Origin: a virus
Virus record (IMG/VR): IMGVR_UViG_3300044858_003438
Location: 1 to 42,958 of that record
Reading direction: 5' to 3' (one strand)
DNA length: 42,958 bases
Part shown: one piece after another, positions 29,472-37,040 of the stretch
Layout: the number at the start of each line of letters is the position of its first letter
Position numbering within the stretch: position 1 is the stretch's first letter
Translations under genes and position numbers: made by a program
Notes under the pieces: model-generated
What the model saw: the letters and a program-made list of their open reading frames with translations, nothing else
The model's database searches: none
Told to the model about the DNA's origin: nothing

Positions 29472-30716
29472 ATGGCACAAAGATTTTATGAACCAATAGC
29501 AAGAATATTTACTAACGCTGGAGCTGTAGGCGTTGGTTATAAATATTTCTTTTATCAAACAGGAACTACAACACCAGTAACAACTTATCAAGATGATGCG
29601 TTAAGTGTTGCTAATACAAATCCAGTTATATCAGATTCTAATGGTCGCTTTCCTGAAATTTGGTATTCTGATTTATCTCAGCTTAAATTGGTAGTTAAAG
29701 ATTCCAATGACAATATTGTTGAAGGAGCTGGGGCCGACCCAGTTGGCGCGACTGCTTCCGCTGTTTCTCTTAATGATTTTGACGTTCGTCCAACTTCTTA
29801 CTGGGGATTAACCGCAGGTACTTCAACAGCTTATACTTTAATCGCCAACCCGACAATTAGTGCTTACTCCAACACCCAAACTTTTATTGTACAAACTCAT
29901 ATAGATTGTGGTAATAACCCTACTTTAGCTATTGATGGATTATCTGCTCTAAACTGGAAAAAATACACCCAACAAGGAACAAAAGTAAATTTAATAAGTA
30001 ATGATTTAAGAGCCAATCAAAGATATATCTGTATTAATGATGGCGTGGATATTGTTTGTTTAAATCCAACCGTACTACCTATTTGCGCTGGGGGTGCTTC
30101 AACATTAACAATCGCCACCGATACAGTTACCCTCACTAACGATCGAAGCTCTTATTTAATTGACACAGAGGGGGCGGCCGCTACTGATAATCTAAGCACT
30201 ATTAATGGAGGGCAAGATGGTCAAATGGTAGTATTAGGAACGGTTTCAAGCGCAAGAAATGTAGTAGTCACTAATTCTGGCAATATTGTTACCTCAGATG
30301 GATTGTCAATAACTCTTGAATATCTTACCGATAGATTGTTTTTAATTTACAATTCCGCTGCTGGCGCATGGTATGAAATTTCGAGAAATATTAGAGACGA
30401 AAGAAAAAGAGTGGCAAAAGCATGGGTTAGTTTTAATGGAAGCTCTGCAAACCCGATTACCCCTTCAGCTTCTTTTAATATAAGTGCAACCGTTACTAAA
30501 AATAGCACTGGGAACTACACAATTACTTTTACAACTCCATTTAGCTCAGCTAATTACTGTGCAATAGTTAGTGCTAAACAAACATCTACAACCGGTGGCC
30601 TATCTCGTCAGATTTCAAAATTAGCGGGATCATATCAATTCTTAACCACGGATACATCTAATAACGCTACAGATCAGCAGGCAATAGATGTGGTATTCTT
30701 TGGAGATCAGATATAA
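29472..30716 (+). CDS. Tail fibre protein with tailspike-type head-binding domain
   Basis: 414 residues. Residues about 1-95 (FYEPIARIFTNAGAVGVGYKYFFYQTGTTTPVTTYQDDAL...NPVISDSNGRFPEIWY) correspond to the N-terminal particle-binding domain of phage tailspikes. The middle is a beta-helix-like Thr/Asn-rich region. The C-terminus (AWVSFNGSSANPITPSASFNISATVTKNSTGNYTITFTTPF) is a common fibre tip domain. It attaches to the tail and contacts the host surface. One-base overlap with the gene that follows. Confidence 0.82.
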   Translation: MAQRFYEPIARIFTNAGAVGVGYKYFFYQTGTTTPVTTYQDDALSVANTNPVISDSNGRFPEIWYSDLSQLKLVVKDSNDNIVEGAGADPVGATASAVSLNDFDVRPTSYWGLTAGTSTAYTLIANPTISAYSNTQTFIVQTHIDCGNNPTLAIDGLSALNWKKYTQQGTKVNLISNDLRANQRYICINDGVDIVCLNPTVLPICAGGASTLTIATDTVTLTNDRSSYLIDTEGAAATDNLSTINGGQDGQMVVLGTVSSARNVVVTNSGNIVTSDGLSITLEYLTDRLFLIYNSAAGAWYEISRNIRDERKRVAKAWVSFNGSSANPITPSASFNISATVTKNSTGNYTITFTTPFSSANYCAIVSAKQTSTTGGLSRQISKLAGSYQFLTTDTSNNATDQQAIDVVFFGDQI

Positions 30717-31654
30717 TGTCAGTATCAGGAACTAATACATTTTCACAAACAAGAAACGACATAATCAACAGAGCTTTGTCAATTCTTGGGGTTAAGACTC
30801 GCGGAAGAGCTTTATCATCGGAAGAAGTAAATGAAGCCTCTGATGCTCTAAACTTGTTTGTAAAAGGCCTTAAAAGCGAAGGAGTTTATCTTTGGAAATA
30901 CGCTGAAGGAACTTTGTTTTTAACCGTAGGGCAAGAAAGTTATGTTTTGGACGGTTCAACTGCTAACGCAACTGAATCATTCACCCAAACAACAACAAGC
31001 GCAGCAGCTTCAAGTGGAGCAACCTCGATTGCTGTAACAAGCGCAAGTGGATTCACTATTGGCTACAACATAGGAATCATGCAAGATGATGGCGATCTAC
31101 ACTGGACAACCATTTCTAACATTGCAGGAACAACTATTTCTCTAACCGCCGCTTTAACTGATGATGTTTCAAGTGGAGCAACTGTTTATGTTTATCAAAC
31201 CAAAATCACGCGCCCTGAAGCGATTACCTCAGCAAGAAGGAGAGATTCTTCTAATTACGACACCGCTCTCAATGAATTGGCAAGAAGCGATTATTTTAAT
31301 CTTGCTCAGAAAACCGTAGTGGGAATGCCAACACAATTCTATTACGACAAACAACTAAGCTCAGGAACTATTTATTTGTATCAGGCTCCAGATGACGCTT
31401 CTAACACTATTAAATTCACTTTTCAGAAAATGTTTTTTGATTTCAACTCAGGAACTGACAATCCGGACTTCCCTATTGAATGGGCTGAGACTTTAGCTTT
31501 TGGACTGGCTTCCCGTTTATCATACGATTATGGAATTGATAAAACTAAGTCTGAACTAATCAAAAGAACTGCTGACGAGATGCTTCGTAACTTAAAGGGT
31601 TATGATAGAGAAGACTCAGTTTACTTTGTGCCAACTTACAATCTTTACAGATAA
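30716..31654 (+). CDS. Head-to-tail adaptor (P22 gp4-like)
   Basis: 312 residues. TRNDIINRALSILGVKTRGRALSSEEVNEASDALNLFVKGLKSEGVYLWK is the typical adaptor N-terminus; DNPDFPIEWAETLAFGLASRLSYDYGI is the conserved C-terminal helix pair. A Thr/Ser/Ala-rich insert (about 85-165: TTSAAASSGATSIAVTSASG...) forms an added beta domain, common in relatives. It binds the portal and closes the filled head. It shares its TAATG boundaries with both neighbours. Confidence 0.87.
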   Translation: MSVSGTNTFSQTRNDIINRALSILGVKTRGRALSSEEVNEASDALNLFVKGLKSEGVYLWKYAEGTLFLTVGQESYVLDGSTANATESFTQTTTSAAASSGATSIAVTSASGFTIGYNIGIMQDDGDLHWTTISNIAGTTISLTAALTDDVSSGATVYVYQTKITRPEAITSARRRDSSNYDTALNELARSDYFNLAQKTVVGMPTQFYYDKQLSSGTIYLYQAPDDASNTIKFTFQKMFFDFNSGTDNPDFPIEWAETLAFGLASRLSYDYGIDKTKSELIKRTADEMLRNLKGYDREDSVYFVPTYNLYR

Positions 31655-33066
31655 TGCAACAAATACACTTTGGCGTAAATTCATATAAAGCAAAAAGCGG
31701 CCTAATATCAGCCGAGAGGATGGTTAATTGTTACGCTGAGATTACTCCCCAAACAAGCCCATTTCCTAATTTAGTTATCGGGACTGCTGGCTTAAAACCT
31801 TGGGCCAATACAGATGTTTCTTTGCCGGTATATGGTTTACACGTTATGGGTGAAAACCTTTACGCGGTAATAGGAAACAAAGTAATTAAAATAAACTCTA
31901 CAGGCACACAAACAAATATTGGAGACATAACTGCGGCTCCTGGTCAGGTAACAATGACAGATAACGGAGATCAAGTAACTATTCAATTACCAAGTGGTAT
32001 TACTTACTACTGCACACCAACAGCAGGGTCTTTAACTCAAATTACTGATGGCGATTTTAACAACTCTGGTTCAGTTACAACACTTGATGGGTTTACAATT
32101 TCTGCCCTTTTAGATTCTAACGAGTTTCAATGGTCTGACGTAAATAACACTCAGAATTGGAGTCCTTTAAATGCCGCTACAGTTGAGGCAAATTCTTCTA
32201 AGATAGTCAGAGTATATCAAAACAACTTAGAGCTTTGGTTTTTTAAAGAGAATATTACGCAGGTTTATTACAACACAGGCTCCGGTAGCCCTTTATTCCA
32301 AAGAAAAGAAGGTGTTTACATTGAAAAAGGTTGCGCTGCAAAACACTCAGTAGCAACAATGGATAACTCATTTTTCTTTTTAGGTAATGATCGGCTTGTT
32401 TACCAAACAGTAGGTTACCAGTTAAGGCCGATTTCCACATTCCCAATTTCTCAGGAATTTGAAACTTATTCTGTAATTGATGATGCAATCGCTTTCACTT
32501 ATATCCAGGACGGTCATAAGTTTTATGCGATAACCTTTCCAACAGCAAACAAGACTTGGGAATATGATATTACGACTGAGTTATGGCATGAAAGACAAAG
32601 TGTTGATGATAAAAGAAATATCAGATGGAGAGCCAATTGCCATGCTTATTTTGCTGGCAAAAATCTTGTAGGAGACTTTCAGACTGGTGTAATTTACGAA
32701 ATAGATCCAGATACCTACACTGAGAATCAGGTAGTAATTAAAAGAGAGATTATTGGCACGACAATGTTTAAAAACTTCGCAAGAATGTCTTTAAACAAGT
32801 TTGTTATAATGATGGATACTGGCGTTGGTATTGCAACAGGTCAAGGTTCAGATCCTAAATTAGTTGGAAGATTTTCGATGGACGGTGGAAAAACTTATAC
32901 TAATGAGTTATGGCAATCAGTGGGGGCAGAAGGTTCATTTTTAACTGAAGTGTTTTGGACAAAAATTGGACAAGGTCGCTCTTTTATCGCTAAACTAAAT
33001 TACAGCGAACCAACTAAATTTCATATTGTTGGGGCTTTTGTAGAAACTGAATCAGAAAATGATTAA
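31654..33066 (+). CDS. Packaged-DNA stabilisation / tail protein (P22 gp10-like)
   Basis: 470 residues. SGLISAERMVNCYAEI and PVYGLHVMGENLYAVIGNKVIKI, then LEFFKE-like LELWFFKENITQVYY and a WRANCHAYFAGKNLVGDFQTGVIYEIDPDTYTENQ segment are characteristic of gp10-type hub proteins built as a beta-propeller. It prevents DNA leakage and forms the base for fibres. Eight-base overlap with the next gene. Confidence 0.88.
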   Translation: MQQIHFGVNSYKAKSGLISAERMVNCYAEITPQTSPFPNLVIGTAGLKPWANTDVSLPVYGLHVMGENLYAVIGNKVIKINSTGTQTNIGDITAAPGQVTMTDNGDQVTIQLPSGITYYCTPTAGSLTQITDGDFNNSGSVTTLDGFTISALLDSNEFQWSDVNNTQNWSPLNAATVEANSSKIVRVYQNNLELWFFKENITQVYYNTGSGSPLFQRKEGVYIEKGCAAKHSVATMDNSFFFLGNDRLVYQTVGYQLRPISTFPISQEFETYSVIDDAIAFTYIQDGHKFYAITFPTANKTWEYDITTELWHERQSVDDKRNIRWRANCHAYFAGKNLVGDFQTGVIYEIDPDTYTENQVVIKREIIGTTMFKNFARMSLNKFVIMMDTGVGIATGQGSDPKLVGRFSMDGGKTYTNELWQSVGAEGSFLTEVFWTKIGQGRSFIAKLNYSEPTKFHIVGAFVETESEND

Positions 33067-33361
33067 TCTTCCAAATGTTCAACAACCGATTGAAGAAAAT
33101 GGTATCGTAAAGCCTGAATGGAACACTTTTTTCCAACAAATTAAGTCAACCATTAAAACCGATTTAACCATCGATATTGGAGTTCCTAACGCTTTAGAGC
33201 CGATAACAGATAAAGACGGCAATATAAATAAAACATGGTATTCATTTTTTGAGAAAAGTTATTCCGTGACAGGAGCTACTTTTGGCATTCCTTCCTCTCA
33301 AGAAAAAGTGGGAAAACAATGGAATAATTTTTTTCAAAACATGTATCAGGAACTAAAATAG
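33059..33361 (+). CDS. Short tail-associated hypothetical protein
   Basis: 100 residues with two similar halves: GIVKPEWNTFFQQIKS and GKQWNNFFQNMYQELK, and a third GNINKTWYSFFEKSYS in between. The xxWxxFF pattern repeated three times is typical for small phage proteins next to gp10-like genes. Possibly an oligomerisation or fibre adaptor element (inference). Confidence 0.65.
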   Translation: MINLPNVQQPIEENGIVKPEWNTFFQQIKSTIKTDLTIDIGVPNALEPITDKDGNINKTWYSFFEKSYSVTGATFGIPSSQEKVGKQWNNFFQNMYQELK

Positions 33362-33398
33362 TTCTTGATTCTTTTATTAACTAAACAATCATCAATCC

Positions 33399-33441
33399 AG
33401 TGAGTAAATGTAAAAAGATGATTAAAAAACATTTACTTACT
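33399..33441 (+). promoter_or_regulatory. Long hairpin over the start of a fibre gene
   Basis: AGTGAGTAAATGT (33399-33411) pairs with ACATTTACTTACT (33429-33441): 13 pairs with one G-U, loop of 17 A-rich bases. The 3' arm ends one base before the ATG at 33443, where a ribosome site would be. The 5' arm contains the GAGTAAATG element found before other late genes. It could control translation of the fibre gene or act as an RNA-processing site. Confidence 0.6.
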
Positions 33442-33442
33442 T

Positions 33443-33820
33443 ATGGGTGGTTTATCACGACAATACAAAGGTTTATCAGGCAAAGAACCTACAGCTTCAG
33501 ACATAGGAGCAGTTCAAAAAGCTGGCGATACAATGACTGGCAATCTTATTCTCAAAACAGTTGAAGCGTCGTTATCAGGCACCTACACTATTACTGAAGG
33601 ACTCGGTCAAGTCTTTGGATTGAACCCTAACGGAGCAGATAGAGATGTTTTGCTACCTCCAAACCCAAATGTAGGATTGCAAATTCAAATATCAAATACT
33701 GGCAGCTTAGGAAATATATTAATTGTTAAAAACTCGGCAGGCGTTGCGGTTAGCCAGGGGACAATAGCTAATAATGTAAGCCTTACATTCACATACTTTT
33801 CAAGTGGTTGGAGGATCTAA
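33443..33820 (+). CDS. Fibre-like protein with AVQKAGDTMTGNL motif
   Basis: 125 residues. Starts GGLSRQYKGLSGKEPTASDIGAVQKAGDTMTGNLIL; the KAGDTMTGNL motif is a hallmark of phage fibre shafts. The C-terminal part is a beta-rich domain ending FTYFSSGWRI, similar to fibre tips (SLTFTYxSSGWxx). No ribosome site; start is enclosed by a hairpin. Stop is directly followed by the next gene's ATG. Confidence 0.75.
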   Translation: MGGLSRQYKGLSGKEPTASDIGAVQKAGDTMTGNLILKTVEASLSGTYTITEGLGQVFGLNPNGADRDVLLPPNPNVGLQIQISNTGSLGNILIVKNSAGVAVSQGTIANNVSLTFTYFSSGWRI

Positions 33821-34576
33821 ATGGGAGTAATCTTAGGTTCTAGTCCAATTCCATTGCAAGTCGAACCAGGTTCTTGCGTAGCTTGGTTCGATATGTCAGA
33901 CACTTCATCCGCTAACATGACTTCTTCAAGCGGATTAGTAAGTAAAGTTTTGAATAAAGCCGGCACTAATAATAACCTCCAGCAAGCTACTACGTCAGCA
34001 CAGCCGAAAAACAATACAAGAACGCTAAATGGCCTTCCTGTTCTTGAATTTGCGCATGATGGTACGCGCAACGACATAATGATTTTTGATAGCAATGACG
34101 CATTAGATCAACCATTTACAGTTTTTATTGTTGGACAAAGTGATCAGAATGTTCCTACAGTAGATCAAGCATTTATCGGAAGACAAACAGCAGCAATATC
34201 GGGGCAATGGGTATTGTTAAGAAATGGAAATTTTGCTATTTTTCAAAGTTATTTATTTGGCACAGGAGGAGATAGTGGTGCAACGCAACCATCTAATAAC
34301 AATGCAAATATTTTTACAGTTTGGTTTCAAGACGGTGATAGATTAAATTTTAAACTTAATAATAATACAGCAACTCAAGGAAGTATTAGATCTGGTTACG
34401 ACAATACTGTCACAACTAAACTTGCCATCGGCGGTTCAAATGGAAATAGCAATGCGGCAGCGTCATTGGATGGAATTATTGCTGAAGTTATTATTTACAA
34501 TAAAGTTCTTTCATCTAGTCAAATCACCCAAGTAAATCAATATCTTTCAAGAAAGTGGGGTATCACAATATCATGA
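33821..34576 (+). CDS. LamG/ConA-like receptor-binding protein candidate
   Basis: 251 residues. CVAWFDMSDTSSANMTSSSG, NNTRTLNGLPVLEFAHDGTRNDIM, LDGIIAEVIIYNKVLSSSQITQVNQYLSRKWGI: this order (DxSD at the start and GxIAEVIIYNxxLSxxQxxxVxxYLxxKWG at the end) marks the concanavalin/LamG-type domain of phage fibre and adhesin proteins, which bind carbohydrate. With the preceding short fibre protein it could form the exchangeable host-binding device. Confidence 0.78.
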   Translation: MGVILGSSPIPLQVEPGSCVAWFDMSDTSSANMTSSSGLVSKVLNKAGTNNNLQQATTSAQPKNNTRTLNGLPVLEFAHDGTRNDIMIFDSNDALDQPFTVFIVGQSDQNVPTVDQAFIGRQTAAISGQWVLLRNGNFAIFQSYLFGTGGDSGATQPSNNNANIFTVWFQDGDRLNFKLNNNTATQGSIRSGYDNTVTTKLAIGGSNGNSNAAASLDGIIAEVIIYNKVLSSSQITQVNQYLSRKWGITIS

Positions 34577-34980
34577 CAAAAATTAAAATTTGCGTTTTTT
34601 CTACTTTTGCCGAGGCTAAAGAAGCTCAAAATTACGATCATTCATACATGAAGGCAATAAGTTTTGCAACTGTGACGGGAATTGATTTAGCTATAATTAG
34701 GGAAAAGAATTTACACACTCCAACCCAAAATGGGTATGAAGCTTTAGACCAATATATTGATAAAAATAACATACCACTTCATTTGATTGATCTTTATAAC
34801 CAAACTAAAAAGCATTGGACCAACACTACTGGTTGGTCGCCTTACTTTAAATATCAAGATAAATTTGTTTATTACAAAGATCATTCTGATCGCTCTTACA
34901 ATATACTAGAAGTTAATCAAGAAGATCTAATTCCACTTGATGAAAACGGCAACGAAATCGAGGTGGAAAGTGGAACATAA
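34573..34980 (+). CDS. Hypothetical protein following the lectin-like gene
   Basis: 135 residues from the ATG overlapping the previous stop (ATGA); a slightly longer frame begins inside that gene. Mixed alpha/beta with Lys, Tyr and Trp; acidic end. Genes in this place often encode fibre chaperones or second adhesins, but I do not recognise the sequence. Confidence 0.6.
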   Translation: MTKIKICVFSTFAEAKEAQNYDHSYMKAISFATVTGIDLAIIREKNLHTPTQNGYEALDQYIDKNNIPLHLIDLYNQTKKHWTNTTGWSPYFKYQDKFVYYKDHSDRSYNILEVNQEDLIPLDENGNEIEVESGT

Positions 34981-35317
34981 CGATATTATTCTTTGGTGTT
35001 TTGGTTTAATCCAAGCTCTTATTGCTTACAGCTATTCAAGAGACAAGAAAGAGCTTGAGAGCAAAATCCAATCGATGAAAGTCGATAATAACGAGAAATT
35101 TGACAAGATTGATCGTAAGTTCGAAAAAATCGAAACCGGAGAATTCGTTGAAAGTATTGTCGAAAGAACAATTTATTCAGAAAAAGCCCGTAATTACTTT
35201 AAAAGTATTTTCAAAGAATCGATGGCTTTGGCAATGGCTCACCAGAAAAAGAATGAGGAAACTCCGCTTATGGAGATTCTTGACCGCCTAGAAAGAATTG
35301 AAAACAAAGTAAGATGA
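34970..35317 (+). CDS. Membrane-anchored coiled-coil protein (lysis region)
   Basis: 115 residues if it starts at the GTG after AGGTGGAAA, which gives a short N-terminus and one membrane helix (DIILWCFGLIQALIAYSYS). An alternative TTG 11 codons upstream has no ribosome site. The rest is charged helix (KKELESKIQSMKVDNNEKFDKIDRKFEKIE...). It heads the lysis cluster; such proteins have been called holin-like or spanin-like, but the assignment is open. Confidence 0.6.
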   Translation: MEHNDIILWCFGLIQALIAYSYSRDKKELESKIQSMKVDNNEKFDKIDRKFEKIETGEFVESIVERTIYSEKARNYFKSIFKESMALAMAHQKKNEETPLMEILDRLERIENKVR

Positions 35318-35454
35318 AAAAAAGTAGCGAGAGAGCCTTAAAACTAATTTTAGATTTTGCCGATCGTCACCCTTTCCTAACAGCTTTTATTGCTGTTTGC
35401 GTTTCCCTATCTTTTGTTAAGCAAGACATAGTTTTTATTTTACAGCACCTATGA
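35314..35454 (+). CDS. Small membrane protein, 46 residues
   Basis: One membrane segment (FLTAFIAVCVSLSFV) between a basic N-terminal helix and a short C-terminus. Four-base ATGA overlaps at both ends join it to the lysis cluster. Could be a holin component or antiholin; unproven. Confidence 0.58.
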   Translation: MKKSSERALKLILDFADRHPFLTAFIAVCVSLSFVKQDIVFILQHL

Positions 35455-35708
35455 AACAATTTATCAAATCACTTTTCTACGATCGAGAAAAGCCAAGCGC
35501 AAAAAGAATCTATGGTTCTTTGATGTTTCTAAACGCCATTTTAGGTAAAAATGTCCTGTGCTACATCGCCATGTTCCACCCTGTTACAAATTTCTCCTTA
35601 ATCGACAATTCTCTTGACTCTTTACTGTTCGGTGGTGTAGCTTTATATGCGGGAACCATCGTTGATAAATGGTCAAAAAACACTGAAACAAATTCTCAAA
35701 ATGGATGA
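35451..35708 (+). CDS. Holin-like membrane protein
   Basis: 85 residues: FYDREKPSAKRIYGSLMFLN (the S-KRIxGxL motif common in small phage holins), a hydrophobic segment, then LLFGGVALYAGTIVDKW as a second helix. The topology, size and position ahead of spanins and endolysin fit a holin that opens the inner membrane at lysis. Confidence 0.68.
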   Translation: MKQFIKSLFYDREKPSAKRIYGSLMFLNAILGKNVLCYIAMFHPVTNFSLIDNSLDSLLFGGVALYAGTIVDKWSKNTETNSQNG

Positions 35709-35757
35709 AGAAACAATCAATCTCTTAATTAATAACGCTGGAAGTTTTACTTTATGA
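35701..35757 (+). CDS. Possible 18-residue coupling peptide
   Basis: MDEETINLLINNAGSFTL lies between the holin-like gene and the inner spanin gene, overlapping both in ATGA fashion. It would carry ribosomes across the gap; whether the peptide itself matters is unknown. Confidence 0.35.
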   Translation: MDEETINLLINNAGSFTL

Positions 35758-35957
35758 TAAAACAAATAGCTCTGTTTCTTAGTGGAATCCTTTTGATATT
35801 CTTCACTGGCCGCAAGTCAATGAAGGACTCGATTAAGAACGAACAAAACGAAATTGCCGCTAAACAAATAAAACGCAAAAATGAAATTGAAAAAGCTGTT
35901 CATAATCTTGACGCTGATAGCCTTGACGAATTGCAAAAAAGATTCACCCGTGACTAG
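35754..35957 (+). CDS. Inner-membrane spanin (Rz-like)
   Basis: 67 residues: an N-terminal membrane helix (IALFLSGILLIFFTG) followed by a charged coiled coil and an end motif LDADSLDELQKRFTR typical of small Rz-like proteins. It anchors in the inner membrane, spans the periplasm and pairs with the outer-membrane lipoprotein encoded in an overlapping frame. Together they fuse the membranes in the last step of lysis. Confidence 0.75.
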   Translation: MIKQIALFLSGILLIFFTGRKSMKDSIKNEQNEIAAKQIKRKNEIEKAVHNLDADSLDELQKRFTRD

Positions 35958-36135
35958 CGACATTTGTGGCTATCATCCTTCTCTTGTTCATTTCTCTTCA
36001 AAGAAAACCTACTCGGAGAAAGAGAGGATAAAGATAATCTCAGACAACTGTCACACCTGTGAGGTTTGTTTCGATAGACTAACCTTTGACGAGCGTGCAG
36101 TTTGTCAGGAAGCGGAAAAATGCCCTAAAAAATGA
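35881..36135 (+). CDS. Outer-membrane spanin lipoprotein (Rz1-like)
   Basis: 84 residues with a lipoprotein signal MKLKKLFIILTLIALTNC; lipidated Cys18 in the lipobox LTNC. It starts inside the inner-spanin gene in another frame, 77 bases before that gene ends, the classic nested arrangement. The mature part has four or more Cys in C..C motifs (CHTCEVCFD), unlike the Pro-rich Rz1 of lambda, so disulfides may matter. Confidence 0.75.
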   Translation: MKLKKLFIILTLIALTNCKKDSPVTSDICGYHPSLVHFSSKKTYSEKERIKIISDNCHTCEVCFDRLTFDERAVCQEAEKCPKK

Positions 36136-36491
36136 TAGACAACGAATCAAAAAACGCGATAACTTTACTTCTAAGTAAAATCGAGGAAAAGCTAAAGGCC
36201 TTAATCAATTCGACTAGGATTCCTCCCCTAGTCAGTTTAATCTTTAAGCCAAACCTTAATGAGGCTTTAAAAGACGCACCTCCGGCTGAGAAGAATTGGA
36301 TCCGTTTAGGTTTAAGCTACAAGGTGTTTGACATCGTGCCGGTGTGGGTTATTTTGTTCCTTCCGTTTATCATGGCTGCCGTCTGGTTTGGTAAATCTGC
36401 ACTACAATTCCTAATCGAGGTGATTTCTCAATTTATCCTAGTAGTTCCTTTGTTAGGTTTGGGTTATTTTATCTGGAGATCAATTAAATGA
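36132..36491 (+). CDS. Membrane protein of the lysis cluster
   Basis: 119 residues: a 65-residue soluble N-terminal part, then two membrane helices (VPVWVILFLPFIMAAVWFG and FLIEVISQFILVVPLLGLGYFIW). Position between spanins and endolysin suggests a second holin or antiholin. ATGA overlap on both sides. Confidence 0.6.
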   Translation: MIDNESKNAITLLLSKIEEKLKALINSTRIPPLVSLIFKPNLNEALKDAPPAEKNWIRLGLSYKVFDIVPVWVILFLPFIMAAVWFGKSALQFLIEVISQFILVVPLLGLGYFIWRSIK

Positions 36492-36889
36492 AAAAAGCGA
36501 TAGATTACCTGATTCGAGCGTCTTTCCCTCAATACACTTCTGAGTGTGGTAAATGCGCTAGATTTGTTAGAATGGCAGTAGAGGAAGAGCTAGGTAAGCC
36601 CTTGGAAAGAGTAACAAGTGCTAAAGATTACGGCCCTTCGTATGAGAAAGTTGGTTTTAAGAAAATCCTTTGCTCCACTGAGATAGGAGACTACAAGCCC
36701 AAACATGGTGACATCTCTATCATTCAATATGAACCTCATGGTCATATCTCTATGTTCTGCTTTGGACTAGACCCAGTTACCGGCAAACCATTTGAAGGTT
36801 GGGTTTCTGACTTTAAACAAAGAGACATGTATGGCGGCAAAATAAGAGAGAAGAAGCCATCTTTCGCTATCTACCGCTATGATAGTTAG
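36488..36889 (+). CDS. CHAP/NlpC-like endolysin
   Basis: 133 residues. ECGKCARFVRMAVEEELGKP has the catalytic Cys (likely C23) at the start of a helix, GDISII (75) and HGHISMF with His86 complete a Cys-His pair on a papain-like fold typical of CHAP and NlpC/P60 peptidoglycan amidases. There is no signal peptide, so it depends on a holin to reach the wall. Single-domain and short, usual for phages of Gram-negative hosts. It is the only wall hydrolase found in the lysis cluster. Confidence 0.8.
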   Translation: MKKAIDYLIRASFPQYTSECGKCARFVRMAVEEELGKPLERVTSAKDYGPSYEKVGFKKILCSTEIGDYKPKHGDISIIQYEPHGHISMFCFGLDPVTGKPFEGWVSDFKQRDMYGGKIREKKPSFAIYRYDS

Positions 36890-37028
36890 AACCCAAGAAA
36901 ACAAACAGACAACCGCTTACTCTGACCGCAAAGCTGAGATAACCACTTGGCGCGCACCTGATGCTAAATACGAGGTTAGAAAAAATAACCAACCACGCAG
37001 AAAGAAACCAGAACGGCAAGCGGAATAA
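36879..37028 (+). CDS. Hypothetical basic protein, 49 residues
   Basis: MIVRTQENKQTTAYSDRKAE ... NNQPRRKKPERQAE; no hydrophobic core, Arg/Lys/Gln-rich, likely disordered. Last rightward gene, ending 13 bases from the convergent leftward gene. No clear intrinsic terminator lies in the junction. Confidence 0.5.
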   Translation: MIVRTQENKQTTAYSDRKAEITTWRAPDAKYEVRKNNQPRRKKPERQAE

Positions 37029-37040
37029 ATACCGGATCCA

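Noticed and set aside
33443-34576. Diversity-generating retroelement target in the fibre genes
   Set aside because: No reverse transcriptase and no template repeat were seen in the window.
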